43,176 bases of DNA, taken from positions 1-43,176 of the forward strand of contig JADHZB010001360.1 of the NCBI GenBank assembly GCA_015657535.1. The letters run 5' to 3'. A program made the translations under genes and the position numbers. This document shows, piece by piece, positions 1 to 12,200 of the stretch. How positions within the stretch are numbered: the first letter of the stretch is position 1; every line of letters begins with the position of its first letter. Below the pieces are notes generated by a model. The model did no database searches and was not told the origin of the DNA. It saw only the letters and a list, made by a program, of their open reading frames with translations. The stretch is from Nephromyces sp. MM_2019 (Eukaryota; Apicomplexa; Aconoidasida; Nephromycida).

Positions 1-56
1 AACTGGGATGAAAGCTGCAAGCAAAAGCTCTGCAATCATAAGTCATACACACACAC

Positions 57-102
<46 letters not shown>

Positions 103-107
103 ACACG

Positions 108-167
<60 letters not shown>

Positions 168-180
168 CACACAAACACAA

Positions 181-213
<33 letters not shown>

Positions 214-258
214 CAAACACCCACACACACACACAAAAACACATACAAACACACACAA

Positions 259-307
<49 letters not shown>

Positions 308-1503
308 CAATTTTTGTTGTCACGATAAAGACAAACAAAAACAGCCAACTCAGATTTTTTCACCCTCCAATTCCTCATGATATTTTTACCATAAAATCTC
401 TACACAAACCTACTTAAAACATCATTTAAACTTACGAATAGCTAATAAACTCTCCAGCTGAGCATTTGCAACTTGGATGTGGCACCAGAGGTTTGCGATA
501 ATGAGGATTGCTCCAAACCTCCAACTCCAAATCTTCATATTTTTCGAAATGAAAGTATAAAATACCTTCCATAAATGAGATATCTAAACGAGAAACAAAC
601 ATCAGTTTCTTGGCTGCGTGTGGGGAAAGCATATGAATTAAAAGATAGTGTGTTAGGAGGTAGAGACTGAAATCTATGCCAGTTTTTCTGCAAATCTGTG
701 TAGTGTGTGTGGGTGTGTTAATCCATGTACGTGTTCATCTATGTGCGTTTTTGTATCTATGTGTGTGATTCCTCGTGTTTGTGTATGTGTGCGTGAATTT
801 CTTTTAGTCTACAAGAAATGCAATGCTTTAACCCCCCCCCCCGACACAAAATCAAACCAAAGCTCTTACTCCGGCGTAATAAAGCCGGAAGAAATCTAGA
901 GAGAAGCCACAAACTAAGCCACCGAAAGGAGGCTTAAGCAGAGCAATATTAAGAAGCAAATGAAGGTAGGTATAACATCGACTTACAGAGGAAAAAACGG
1001 CAGTAAATTAAACCTTAAAGCTGTGAATAAAGGAAAATTCACTCAGAAAATTTGAATCGCAAAATCTCTCAAACCAGCTTACTTGTCTTACTACATGTAG
1101 GTATCTCATAGGGATAGCTTTCTTTGAGAAGAGCAAACTTCATATATGCAAACAGACGAAGAAAAAAAACATAGAAGCACACACACACAGGGAATCACAA
1201 GCAGACAAGCACACACGAATATACCAGTACTTTATAGTATTAGTGAGCTGCAGGATTTATAATCAACTAATGTTCAGATAAACTTCAGAGGGGCTAGATC
1301 CATCATAATCTTCAAACAAGTTTTCACTTTAGAGCATCCAGAAACAGGCAAAGCATTGTGTGTGTGCTCACAGAAAAAACTAGAGAATCAATGGTCCACA
1401 ATTGCCTCAATATCGCAGAGGATAAAGCTTGTAGTGCCCTTCGCTGTAATAGATCCGACGGTGGTCTAGAGATCATTAAATGTGAAATTGATACAGGTTC
1501 TTC
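1..1503 (-). CDS. Unidentified multi-exon gene, partial (runs off left edge)
   Basis: Several exon-like blocks lie on the minus strand, each flanked by plausible splice sites. The best is about 1370-1502 (43 codons, containing PPSDLLQRRALQALSS), followed by a gtgagc donor. Next come a block at about 1088-1139 (ALLKESYPYEIPTC) with a gtaagc donor, a 34-nt block at 987-1020 with a gtaagt donor, and a block at about 437-586 (EVWSNPHYRKPLVPHPSC) with a perfect gtaagt donor and a tttctcgtttag acceptor. A further block lies at about 311-360, and another runs into position 1 after a gattgcag acceptor. The CA array at 46-310 would then be an intron, GT-rich on the sense strand. Reading phase does not close cleanly at every junction, so the model is incomplete or partly wrong. 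I do not recognise the protein. Confidence 0.35.
46..310. repeat. (CA)n microsatellite with AAAC interruptions
   Basis: About 265 bases of CA dinucleotides are interrupted at irregular intervals by CAAACA. Both strands stay open in several frames only because the repeat lacks stop codons, so the Thr/His-rich and Cys/Val-rich translations are artefacts. It probably sits in an intron of the minus-strand gene at the left edge, where it would read as GT-rich. Confidence 0.95.
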
Positions 1504-1860
1504 TGTGTGTGCGTGTGCGTGTGCGTGTGGCAGGTGTGCGCGTGTGGGTCCGCGTGTATGCCTACTTGTGCGTTTTTCTGTATAATTGCGTGTTTCTTTG
1601 CCTATTTTTGTGAGCGTGTTTGTGTGTACGTCCTCGTGTACATGTGGGTAATATGTATGTGCATACCTGTGTGTGTATACTTGTGTGTGTTTCTCCGTAT
1701 GCTTGTGGGTAGGGGTAAAATATATGTGTTAGTGTGTCTCTATGCGCGCGCGTGTGTGGCTTAGTCATAATCTATCCTTTTTTATCTCGGTGTGTTTGTA
1801 TAGCTGTGTGCCTGCACCTATACGACTACATGCTGCTAAATTTGAGTGTGTGCTACACAC
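1504..1860. repeat. GT-rich, degenerate microsatellite region
   Basis: Interrupted GT/TG runs (for example gtgcgtgtgcgtgtgcgtgtgg near 1507-1530, and many gtgtgtgt blocks to about 1860) dominate this stretch. It starts directly upstream, in the sense of the minus-strand gene, of the exon at about 1370-1502. It is therefore most likely intronic there, or its 5' flank. No credible coding frame is seen. Confidence 0.7.
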
Positions 1861-3004
1861 TAACATATATTTTGTGTGGGCTCTTATATTAAAGGAAAAA
1901 GCTTCTATACCCTAAAGTTTTACACTCGCAAATTATGATTCCATAAAGAATACAATAATAAGCAAATCAACAAGTCTTTTGAATAAAATCAGCAGAATTT
2001 CATCATCTTCAGGCATATAATTTTTATTAAATGGCAGGAAAAATGCTACCCCATCGAAGGTATTTCACCTCCCTGGGTTAGATAAAAGTGAAATCTGTTA
2101 CTTTTCTCTACCGTAGAGCTCCTAGCAATTCCTCAGCCAAACACTGGGAACAGTATATAATCGCTAGAGATATATTAAGCAACAAAAGCTGAAAAGTGCA
2201 TATTTTTTCACAAAAAACCGAATGCACTGCGAAACATGAAAAAGTATCAGATATCACCATCATGAGAAATTCAGGCAAAAGCCACTAAAAACTGCTTAAA
2301 CGAAAGGATTCAGCATAAAAAATCACTATAAAAACGTTAACAACTCTACTACTACTGGTTTACGCAAAAAAAACCATTTTTTTTGTAGGAATTAAAGCAT
2401 ATCTGCAGCACTGGCAAGCTTTGATATACTAAAAGTGAAGAATAGTTCGTACTAGTATATCTGTTGATTCACATACAATAAAGAAAGTAAACTGTAGCCA
2501 ATCAAGAAAATTTGAAAAAAAATTAAAAATTAGATTTTATTCATTTTTGTTTCTGCCTCAAAGCTGAGAAAATGAACAACCATGCAGTCTTGAAGACTGT
2601 GGCGTTAAAGTCAAGCTGGGAGAACAATCAAGTCGCAAAAAAGTTGGGTTTGGCGAAAAAAATATCTTAATAGCAGCAGAAAAGAATATATCGCTACCAA
2701 GAAAAACCTCCAATCACATTAGGAGAAGCCAAAAAACCTATCAAATTCTTTATAGCAATCAAGAAAAACCTCCTATCACATAGAAAAACACCAAACACCA
2801 GAAAATCTACAAAATTCATGGTCTAAAGTCTTACATCTTCTTAGAAAAAATGAGAATAACTTTCCCAGAAAACGCAAATTTACATAAATTTGCAACTCCA
2901 CTGTAAAGTTGTAAACTAGAAAGCACTGCTGCTTGGCTATACCAGCAAAATAAAACCAAAAAGGTCAAAGAACGACCAAGATTCAGGTAGAAACAACTTT
3001 CTGC
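1861..3004. other. A-rich spacer between two minus-strand loci
   Basis: The plus strand is A-rich with short A-runs. I see no convincing exon chain. Two 22-base near-copies of caagaaaaacctccaatcac, differing at one position, lie near 2699 and 2759. A short perfect inverted repeat, cagtcttgaagactg, lies near 2584-2598. The stretch probably holds the 3' flank of the gene ending at 3005 and upstream sequence of the left-edge gene. Confidence 0.4.
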
Positions 3005-6000
3005 CTAAAGTTCTACAACAGCTAGTATTATAGTTAGCTCTGGCGATTCTTCATCTTCCGAAAACTTTGCATATATGGATTTGGGGTAAGTCTGGGATAA
3101 AGCTTCAAAAGTCTAGTAGAAAACGTTTTGAAGCTCAATTTGCTGTACATACACGGCAAAAGAAAAACTACAGCAAGATACTTTAGCAACGAAAATCTAG
3201 CAATACTACCGTTAAAGCAACAAGAAGTGGTGCTTAGATGCTTTTTCTACAAATCGCCGTGCAGGTAAACTTTTTTAGTATCCCTGGCTAACTCTTCCAG
3301 AAAAATTAATCCTCTGTAATACTGGTGGAAATGGCTAGAGAGTTTATAAAAAGAAGCTAAAAATGTGTTATCCTCTTGTAAGTTCAATGAAGATTAGGGG
3401 GAAGAAATAAAGGAAGAAGATGAAGGAAGCAAAACTTTTTTAGGATACGCATCGAGCTGAATAATGACAAGACGTGTACATACCGGTACGGAAACAAGCA
3501 CACAGACGTAGAAGCACACACACATGCGGAAACAGGTACAATGCATATTTTATACAGTTTACCTGTTAAACCGTAAGAAGAGTATTCAAAAATCAAAATT
3601 TGACAGTACTTTGACAATAAATGAACATTCAACCAAGGAGATATATCAGCGCTTCATTCTTTTTGCATTGGGCACACCAACAAACCCCAGCCAGAATCTA
3701 CACACATTGATATCAGGCATAATGCTAGGCACAGACGCACATGTTGGAAACAAAAGTTACTACTCCAACACCTGCCCAATGAGCATCAAGCTAACTATTG
3801 ATGATCCCTAAAAGGAATTCAACACATCAAATCAAACAAAAAACTCCTCCTCAGTATTGACAAGCAGAGTTCATCTTAACGTAATTCGCTTTGTGCTATT
3901 TTGCAGAGGTATCTCGACAATAACTGAGAAATGTAGCGTAGCCACAACACCGCTATAGTATGGAAATTAACCTTCAAAAGGGTTACTTCACTAGAGAGTC
4001 TTGAGCACTATACCAAAAATTGGGTAATATTCGAATAAATGAGGATGAAATCGAGAAAGAGGCTTCTCAGGGGGAACCACCTTCTGGCTGCAATCATTCA
4101 AGAGAATAAAGTTGAGACACCATACTAAAATATCAAAGTTAAGAACTGAAAGTACGTTGGATTCAAAACCTGCTAACCAATAATTACGAGCCACCACGGG
4201 ATCGTCAAGATAAAACGCAGCAAATACAAAGGCCCAGACTTACTGTCTTCTACTAGTCGAGGCAAGGTGCTACTCCTGAAGTAATTTCTTAGAACTGATG
4301 TAAAGTTGTGCAAAGTCGAGACAAGTTACCACTCTTGAAGTACTCTTGATATGTAGTTGATGTGAGGTTGTGCAAGAATTTTTCGCCTTACTATTGCTTG
4401 AAATCTTGAAAGCACGAACTCATTAAGCTAAGACTTTGCAGCAAGAAAGCTGTTGGGGTATGGTAAACCTCCCCCTCACCACGCGCACACACCTTGTTTG
4501 AAGCGATAAAAAGTTATCTCACAACCCCCCGGGAGTCCTCTAATATCCCCTCTGCATGTTTGTGCATTTGGCACTTGGCGAACAGTAGCTGCACACACGG
4601 CAGTGCCGGAGTTGTTTGCGAACCTTGTCTATATGGTTCTGGGTGTGTGCACGAAAAGATTTCATTGTGGGGTGCACGATTTGTGTGAAGTGCGTGTGTG
4701 TGTGTTTAGGGCATGTTTGAGGTTTGTAGAAGATTGCATAGTGCTTAACCCATTCGGACGTTTTCCCCGGGAAATGTACTTTGCGGCTTCACTTATAAGA
4801 ATACGCTGCATATTTCGCTCTCAAAACAAAGACTTTGCTAATATTTTTAGACTGGTTCATCGTTATGAGCCTGCCTGGACTTCGCATCCGTTTCATAGGG
4901 TGGTGCTGCTCGGGTTTGTGGGAGTTACAAAAAATGCACACTCTCGCAACTTTGTTGAAGATAAGAGACAGGTCCCATTTCGCTTGAAATATGAGGTTTG
5001 CACACTCCAATAACTTTGCTAAATTAAAGGAAAACGCATTCTAGAAACATTGCTATATATCAGCAAACCCAAAATTATGAATGGAGTTAACTTTGAGTCT
5101 CCGTACGAGGAACCCTTCTCATTTTATAAAGGTTACCAAGCTGTTTAGGATAAAAACATGCATCTCTCCCTGCTCATGATGGCTAGAATGCGGAGCGATT
5201 ACTCCCGTACGCGAACTAGTCTACTAGAGTGCACAGAATGAGTCCTCTCTTTGCGTAACTCACTACAAAAAAATTTTGCTTCTTAGCCTCTAGTATTGTG
5301 AAACATCTACGCTTCGTGCTTACCAACTTATCAAATAGCTATGCCAGTGTATACTTTAAAGCACTCACTTACGCAATTTTTGCATAGAAGTTTGTCAGGT
5401 TCATGTATGCTTCATCTCCTAGTCACCCGAAGGTTGTGCCCGAGACCTACGAAAGCGAGATTCCTGTGATCACTAAAAAGAGTGCTGCAAGCTCTATGTC
5501 TTACTTTTCAAGATTAAAACTGACAGCCCATGCTCGCTTGTGAATAATTTTTGCCTTTAGCAAAATTTCTAGTTTAGTTGATAAAAACCTTGGCTGGAAC
5601 GTGAAATATGCCAATGTAGGCACAAGCACATGCAATTCTGATCCTGTGTTGCTTTATTCAGATAACACATTCACTAGTTTCAGTAAATCCAAAACTGTGA
5701 TACCTCGGGGAGAAACTGTAGGAACAACAAAATGTGCTCCATTCGCATTTTTGTATGTTTTCAGGCTCACGATGACTTTCATTCCTTTAGCATCACCTGA
5801 TGCTTTACGCATGAAATTATACATGTGCACAAAGTCACACGCACACACAAAAATCGGACACACTCACGCATTATAGCTATGTACTATTTGTCTCATTTTC
5901 AGAAGAAGGTTGGAATAATAAACTAGTGATGTTCTCGTAGAGTAACGCTGCTGTTGGGTTGTAGGCAAATTTTTTAAGGTAGAGCTAGTGTATATGAACA

Positions 6001-8109
6001 ATTTGGTATAAGATCGTGATCGCTTGTGAAGCAGGAATCCTCTTTGAAGCAACTATGGAGATTTTGAGATATATCACTGGTTTTCATCCGCTCTAAGCGC
6101 TACAATATTTGGAGGGCGTGCTCATAATATTCAACGCAGTCATTTCTTCTAAATTTTTTGGATTAAACGTTCACCAAGTACACCTGGATTTACATCTATA
6201 CCACCTTTTTGTTGATAAATCTACAATCCATCACAATCTTCATCGGGTGTAACCAAGAAATACTTTGAAAGATATCCCATACTGCAGCGGATATTCGTGA
6301 CAAATTATTGGAAGCACCGCTTATAATCTTATGATAGCCCAACCGGGATGAAATACTATGCTATTTCAATTGTTATGACTTACTGGATTTTCCAAGTTAG
6401 TCTTGCTAGTCTTGATCAAATCAACGTTTTCTCGTTTTATGTGGACGTTATTCGCATTATTGACATGCCTTGTCGATTGATTTACCAGTACTTCTCGTCT
6501 GTACCATGTGGGCATACTCAAGTTCGAGAAACTACCCGAAATTAATGTAGCTAAAAAAAATAAAACGTATGTAATGCCTCCCTCCGGTAAAAGACCCTCT
6601 TTTATATGCACAGAAAGAATCAAGTATCTTCGGAATCGAAATTTTAAGTATTGGTGACCTATTTTCAGCTTGCATACATTCCAATAACATGCTGATGATT
6701 CAAGCTAAAATAGAAATTCATAGTCACAAGCTTTCAGAAGCAGAATGAGACTGCTCTAATGATGAGAAAAAAGAGCTTTCTTCGCTTGAGGATATGAATG
6801 GTGCCGAGTACTTTAAATGGAGCCAGATTCGTGCTCTACGGTACTTCCTTATACAGTAGCAATCTAGGGTAGCTAAGAAGACTTTGAGAACAGCCTTCTC
6901 AATGGAGCACATGTAACTCCTCTAGATATTCAACCGGAACTCCGAGGTAAACTTTTTTCAATATACTTTAAATGCTTGTTTTTCGTGGAAAAGATGCAAA
7001 AGGGTCATTGCTCTGTTATTAAATGGAAACTAGCGCTCATCTCCGCTCGGTGATTCAGAACCCCTAATAGTTGTCTTATTTTCAAGTTCTTACCAGAGTA
7101 CGAAAGCATTAGATTCTGCATCCAGCGCGAGACACTGCGGGCGAACTATGGGAAAATCTGAAGCAGAAGAGAGAACTAAGTTACCTGCATCAATAGTGAG
7201 CCATTGGTAATAGCCCATTAAACATGCAAAACTGAACTGCAGCTTCGGCATGCCAGCCACCCGAATAAGAACCAGTTCGTACAATTCAAAGCACAGACTT
7301 ACTCTTAACCAGAAATAAAGGTAAAACTAATTTAGGCAGGTAAGTGTGCTTAGCACAGTATTGTTACGCTTTGATATTGCTCAATGATTAATTTTGCCTT
7401 GTTTTCTGGCATTTCCCCTGCATTGCATCAAAGTTTCTCGTCAAAGCCTTTCTCTGATTGCTTGACTCCAGTTATTGTATGTCACAATTGTAACCAGAAA
7501 CCAATGTACGATATTAAGGCACTCGTAAAACTGGAATTCTTGAAAAAAAATATTTTATGCTAGCTAGCGGCTACGCAGGTTCGTTGAACCTATGTAACCC
7601 AGGTATTGTTGAAAAGTTGCATTTGGAAGTAACGTAGAGCATCCGACACCATATATGTCTCCAATGAGTAAGTTTAATTGAAAATTTGCTTTGAGGCCCC
7701 CTGCGTAAAATATTGGACGCATTTTCAAGCAAGCCATGAGCAGGCACGCTGAAGGCCTCCTAATTAGATAAGAAGAAAGCAGCTTTCGTATAAGAGATGC
7801 GAGACTGCATCGAATACTAATTCCGGATATTGCAGAAACGATAAGCAGATGCCAGAGTCCAATATGCAACTCGATTTCAGCCACATACGAGTAATTAGCG
7901 CACCTCAATTCAAAGCTGCCGTGCTCCTCTAGGGAAAAGAGCAACCTGTAGAATAACCCTGAAGTCCTCCAGTCACTGAAAAGGTCACCTAGCAACCGAC
8001 ACTTGCAATAAAAGTCCCTATAGGATTAGAACAACGGGACGTAGCTGGATATCTTTAGAAAATTGGAATCATCCTCATATCGCCCCACAAAGCCGTTAAT
8101 ACAAGCCAT
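3005..8109 (-). CDS. Unidentified multi-exon protein-coding gene
   Basis: The proposed start is the ATG at 8109 (MACINGFVGRYEDDSNF) and the stop is the TAG at 3005-3007 (ending PELTIILAVVEL). Strong exons on the minus strand are an open stretch within 7564-7990, then 7094-7242, about 6724-6922, 6384-6704 (107 codons open, gtaagt donor), 5868-6022, 5704-5784, 5505-5554, 5451-5484, 5373-5409, 4929-5018, about 4791-4838, 4493-4588, 4244-4294 (gtaagt donor), 4014-4124, a block from 3952, one ending near 3562, 3271-3374 and 3005-3091. Phases agree at many consecutive junctions (6022 to 5373, and 4588 to 4014). The links between 8040 and 7242, between 6724 and 6704, and in 5340-5020 are unresolved. 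The predicted protein is Leu/Ser-rich and helical-looking, with no motif I recognise. It could be one gene or two. Confidence 0.5.
4255..4375. repeat. Imperfect 60-bp tandem duplication over an exon
   Basis: Two abutting copies, 4255-4313 and 4314-4375, each begin with agtcgag and end with ttgtgcaa. They share most bases but differ by substitutions and small indels. The left copy contains the start and acceptor of the predicted exon 4244-4294 of the minus-strand gene. The right copy lies in the intron upstream of it. Confidence 0.75.
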
Positions 8110-8454
8110 TCGTATGTATCTTGACGATGCTAGGTATAGAAATAAGTTTTTCTTAATGTGATATAATCTAAAAACGCAAAATTACAAAAAGGACGAATAA
8201 AAGGATATGCTAAGAAAGGATTTACATTATTTCTAAATCCGCTGGAATGAGGTACCACAATGTCTTATTGTATTGCAAGCTTTGAAGCTCTACACAAGGT
8301 GTTTCACTTATACGTTATCTCATCTCTGTGTGAAAAATTTTCTCCTGCAAATATAAACAGTAACATTCTGTATCTGATGTATGACTTCGCGTAGCATTCT
8401 TTTATCAATTACCAGCTGCATAATCCCAGTCAGGCATCTGTGACAGCAGGCTGT
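8110..8454. promoter_or_regulatory. Bidirectional intergenic promoter region (inferred)
   Basis: This 345-base gap separates the proposed start of the minus-strand gene (8109) from the plus-strand start at 8455. A head-to-head layout implies that both promoters lie here. It is A/T-rich in parts (8150-8230, 8330-8370). I see no motif that I can name with confidence. Confidence 0.4.
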
Positions 8455-8909
8455 ATGAAATTTGCGGCTTATTCGATTGCTGCACACGCTGTTGTAGCGC
8501 GAGTAATTGGTAGCAGAAATTCAGTAGTACCGCAAACTCAGCAATTTAAGCTGCTCCCGAAACGTTCAGTGGCTTTCCAGCGTGTAACGACAATACTTGC
8601 AGTTGATAATACTCTAGTTGCTATAGGGTAAAAAGTAACACTTAAGTTTTATTAGTTTTTTCAAATATTTTTAATTTTTGTTTTTATAAAATCCATGTAA
8701 TTCATCTATCTTTTTTTTACAAACTTTACAAAATTTCACGCCATTTGCAGTTGATAACAGTGTAATTGGTGTAGAAAATTCTTTTTCTACAGACTTCTCA
8801 AGCTTTCACCACTGTGAAATACTGGGCGTCAAGAGCAGCTCGTGCTGCGCAAGACCCATTCCTCCGCAATACCGTAGAATTCGATGTATCAGGCAGCGAC
8901 GGGGACTAA
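8455..8909 (+). CDS. Small two-exon protein, probable mitochondrial targeting
   Basis: Exon 1 is 8455-8583 (43 codons) with donor cgt|gtaacg. Exon 2 is 8793-8909, with acceptor ctttttctacag and stop TAA. The junction is phase 0 and gives an 81-aa protein. The first 43 residues are rich in Ala, Val, Arg and Ser and have no acidic residue (MKFAAYSIAAHAVVARVIGS, then KLLPKRSVAFQR), which is typical of a mitochondrial presequence. The C-terminal half contains VKYWASRAARAAQDPF and ends in an acidic VSGSDGD tail. I do not recognise the family. A small matrix protein or an inner-membrane complex subunit would fit the size, but that is a guess. If exon 1 is read through the proposed donor it stops at 8632-8634. 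Confidence 0.5.
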
Positions 8910-9289
8910 AAGTTCATTGCGGCGCAACCGATCCAAACCGCCGCCTCGAAACCTTTACCATATCACTATAATGATAGCGCTGTATCCAGGAGCAATGCAA
9001 TAAAAATAGGACTAAAAAAATATCCCGTCATCTATATCAAATAGGGAAGCCTCTCTTATTCAACCTACGCAATTACACACCAACAGAAAACTCAGCATAC
9101 TTCAGTAGTTACAGGCAACGTAGCTCCGCATGCTTGTTTAGCAAAGTTATGCAATGCTTGCCCAAAATTCATCACCCCGGAGATAATATATATCAATCGC
9201 GTAGCCTTGGTCGTGTGTACATACGGTCTACTTTGAGGTATTAGCAGCGTGGGGTCCTGTAGATCTTTTGACGTTTGTGGTGGATAATA
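8910..9289. other. Intergenic region upstream of the thioredoxin-like gene
   Basis: Between the 81-aa gene and the next start codon I see no exon with convincing boundaries. The stretch must hold the 3' end of the first transcript and the promoter of the second, both plus strand. The sequence is of mixed composition with no obvious repeat. Confidence 0.4.
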
Positions 9290-12200
9290 ATGGCGAGCTT
9301 TTTATGTAAAAAGCTTGTTTTTTACTTTTGCGCTTTTGCAATTGTACTTTTTGTTGAGTCAGAAATAGGATTGTGTAAAAAACCTTCGAACAAATGGGGG
9401 AAAAATATGCCTGAAAGACCCAAGCATGATGTCTTTGTGGTCACAAAAGAAAATTTCACTAGTCGTGTCTTGCAAAAGCGCTCTCAAAAGGTAAATGCGT
9501 TGCTACTATGCGGTTATAGCAAGCAAAATTGCAAAGATTTACTGGAGGGTGTTTGGAATAACTTCACTTCTGAAGTACGCGAGCTTGCAAACACCGGGTT
9601 TGTTGATTGCGACAAATCCGGTGAACTTTGCAACACTGTGCGGGAGAGCGTAGGAGGTGGAGATCCATCGAACATAGATATTGTTGTATACCCGATTCAA
9701 CCGTTTCCAGCTTATAGCTACAAGGTGTAGTGGATTTTTTTTTGGGGGAGTTTTGGGGTTTTTTTTAAAGGATTTTTTATTCTTGTAGCTGAAAATACTA
9801 GAAAATACTATATCCAATGGGCTTGCTTTTTGTATTCCTTTGTTTACTTGCCGATGCTTTCTGTTGTAGTGAAGGATTATGCCTTTTGTGTAGATTATGA
9901 TTCTTGTTAATTTTTCTTTTAGTTTGTTTGCCGGTTCTCTTCGGTTCATGCGGCTAGCTGTTTTGCATCGCACTATGGCAGACTGGGTGGTGTGAAGCCA
10001 AATATGCCCTTTTTGAGAAAAAATTAATGGATTCAGATTGTTCTTGTTTTTATGCTTCAACGATATAATCGTTTGCAAAGTGTACGAGATGGCTTTTCAC
10101 TGCATTTACTTTTGTTTCAAGGGCCAAAAAAGCAGAGAATCGCTGTTTATTTTGCTTTTGTGAATTCTTGTATTCACTGCAGTAAGCATCCGTGGTGTGC
10201 TATAACCAAAAATGAGGATTGCGATACACTTTTGTTACTAGGAATAATTTTACCGGTACTTTTGATTTGTATAGATGTTGCAAAAGTCTCGCCTGTTTCC
10301 GTTATTTTCAGGGAGAGATGACCTTTTCTGGCTTTCTAAAAGAAGTGTATCGCTTGCTAAATTTGCCTGATTTAAAACTCGTGGAGAGCAGTAAGCTTGA
10401 GACATTTACAACAGTGAATCCTAGTTTTCCCAAAGTCCTAGTTTTTGCTGAGAAGTCTACTGGCCCCCCCGAGATTTTTAAGGGCTTGGCTAAAGCTTTT
10501 GATGTTAGTTTTAAATTTCTTTTGACGATTGGCATTGCAAAATAATTTGCCCTGCTTTCTTTGAAATCAGCGTGATATGCAAAAATCTTCGCTTTCATTC
10601 AAATTTCTCGTAGATGCCAAGTACTCCTTTGGTTTAAAACCCATCATGGAGAGATTGAAAGTATTATAGATACCTGTCTCCAGGTTTTTTTCCGTTTATT
10701 TTATCAAAGTAACTTTTAGCTTTTTTCTAATCTTGAAAAAATTGTGCTTCCATAATACCAAGTTGCCTTTCATGGGATATTTTACTTTTATTGAGAATTT
10801 GCAGAGCGTATGGCTTTTGTTGAGTAGCACCAGATGGGTAGGTGGTGGCTTTGCATGCCCCCCCCCCCACCCTTCATCGCGTTTGTGTTTTTTTTAGGGA
10901 AAAAATGCTCTGTCTTCAGAGTTATAGTGCTAGGCGCATATTCACATTTACTAAGCCGCTAGCATTGCCTTTTGATTTTAGGAAGCCACATAATATGCAG
11001 CTCATTGCTTTATTAAGGACTTTTAATTGTTGACGTTTTCGTTCATTTTTATTTAGATTTTCTTGTGTGTTACGTTTAAATTCTGTAGTTTTTGTTTACT
11101 CAGTTTGAACTTGTCAAATCACTGCAAAATGCATGTTGCTGTTCTCCTTTCACAGCGTGTGCTTACATCCTCAAATTCCTCTCGTTTCCCATTCATAATC
11201 AAGTGCCAGACTATTGCAAATACTTTTTATCCTTATCTTTTGTATATTCCTTCGTTTTGCATTTTTTTTCGCGAATTTTTGTTATTTTTTTCAATAATTC
11301 CCAATCAAATTACATACAAGCGGACATTACCCACTGTTATGTGTCATTACGCAGAACAAGTTATCCTTTGGTTTCGTGCCTTCAACGGAGACTTCGATAA
11401 TGAATCGTTACAGTGTAAAAACGGTGCCTTCGGTGCGACTCGTCAGACCCGATAAGAAAGTAGAAAAGTACTCTGGAAAGATGGAGTTCAGAGCTTTGTT
11501 TGAGTGGCTTAACATTTATTCTGAGACTGTCTTGTCAGATACCCCGGAGCAACGTGGCTCTACAAACGTGAAAAAGCCAACCAAAAAATGGTAATCGCTG
11601 CTTCTTCCGATGGAGGCTAGATTTTTGTGTTTTTTATGGATTTTTGTATGAAAATATTGAGTACCATAGGGGCATCGCATCACTTTGAACGATTATGTTT
11701 GTAAGGGAAGCATAATGGCTTTGTTTTTCGTCTTTGCAGAAAATGTAGCTCTTTAATTTTTCGCTTGCTTTCTGCAGACTGAGGCATTAGTTTGAAGTGC
11801 TGATTGTGATTTTCTCAGCTTTTGGACGCTGAAAGCGTTTTTGCGTGTCTGGGTTTATAAAAATCTGCAGTTTTCCCTGTCATTTCCTCATTCTTATTGT
11901 GTGTTGAGATTTTTTGTCGTGTTTGCTCTTTCTTCTTGACTTTTAAAAAACTGCAGTTCCTAGTCTGGGCACTTCAACCCATCTATAGGCATCGCTGAGA
12001 GTGACGCATACACGCACACACACATACACACAATGAAAGATTTATCCCTTTTTTTCCGGTTTTTCTTCGATGGATGGTAGTTTTTCGGTGGCAATTTATG
12101 TTGTTTTCCTATCCCTAATACTTATCTACGCTGCCTTCAATGATTAACTGGTTTCATCTTCTATTGTAGTATAATTTGGTTTTTTTATATTTTAGGAAAT

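Noticed and set aside
8..378. Long Thr/His-rich and Cys/Val-rich open frames
   Set aside because: They are translations of the CA/GT microsatellite, open on both strands in several frames.
4603..5013. 136-codon plus-strand open frame
   Set aside because: It lies opposite phase-consistent minus-strand exons (4791-4838, 4929-5018) and has no motif; it is probably their shadow.
7182..7208. 27-base intron in the minus-strand gene
   Set aside because: The stretch has GT and AG ends, but its length is a multiple of three and it is open in frame, so plain coding sequence explains it without an extremely short intron.
9539..10078. 179-codon minus-strand open frame
   Set aside because: It is antisense to exon 1 and intron 1 of the thioredoxin-like gene. 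The A-rich complement of a T-rich intron gives Lys/Asn-rich frames.
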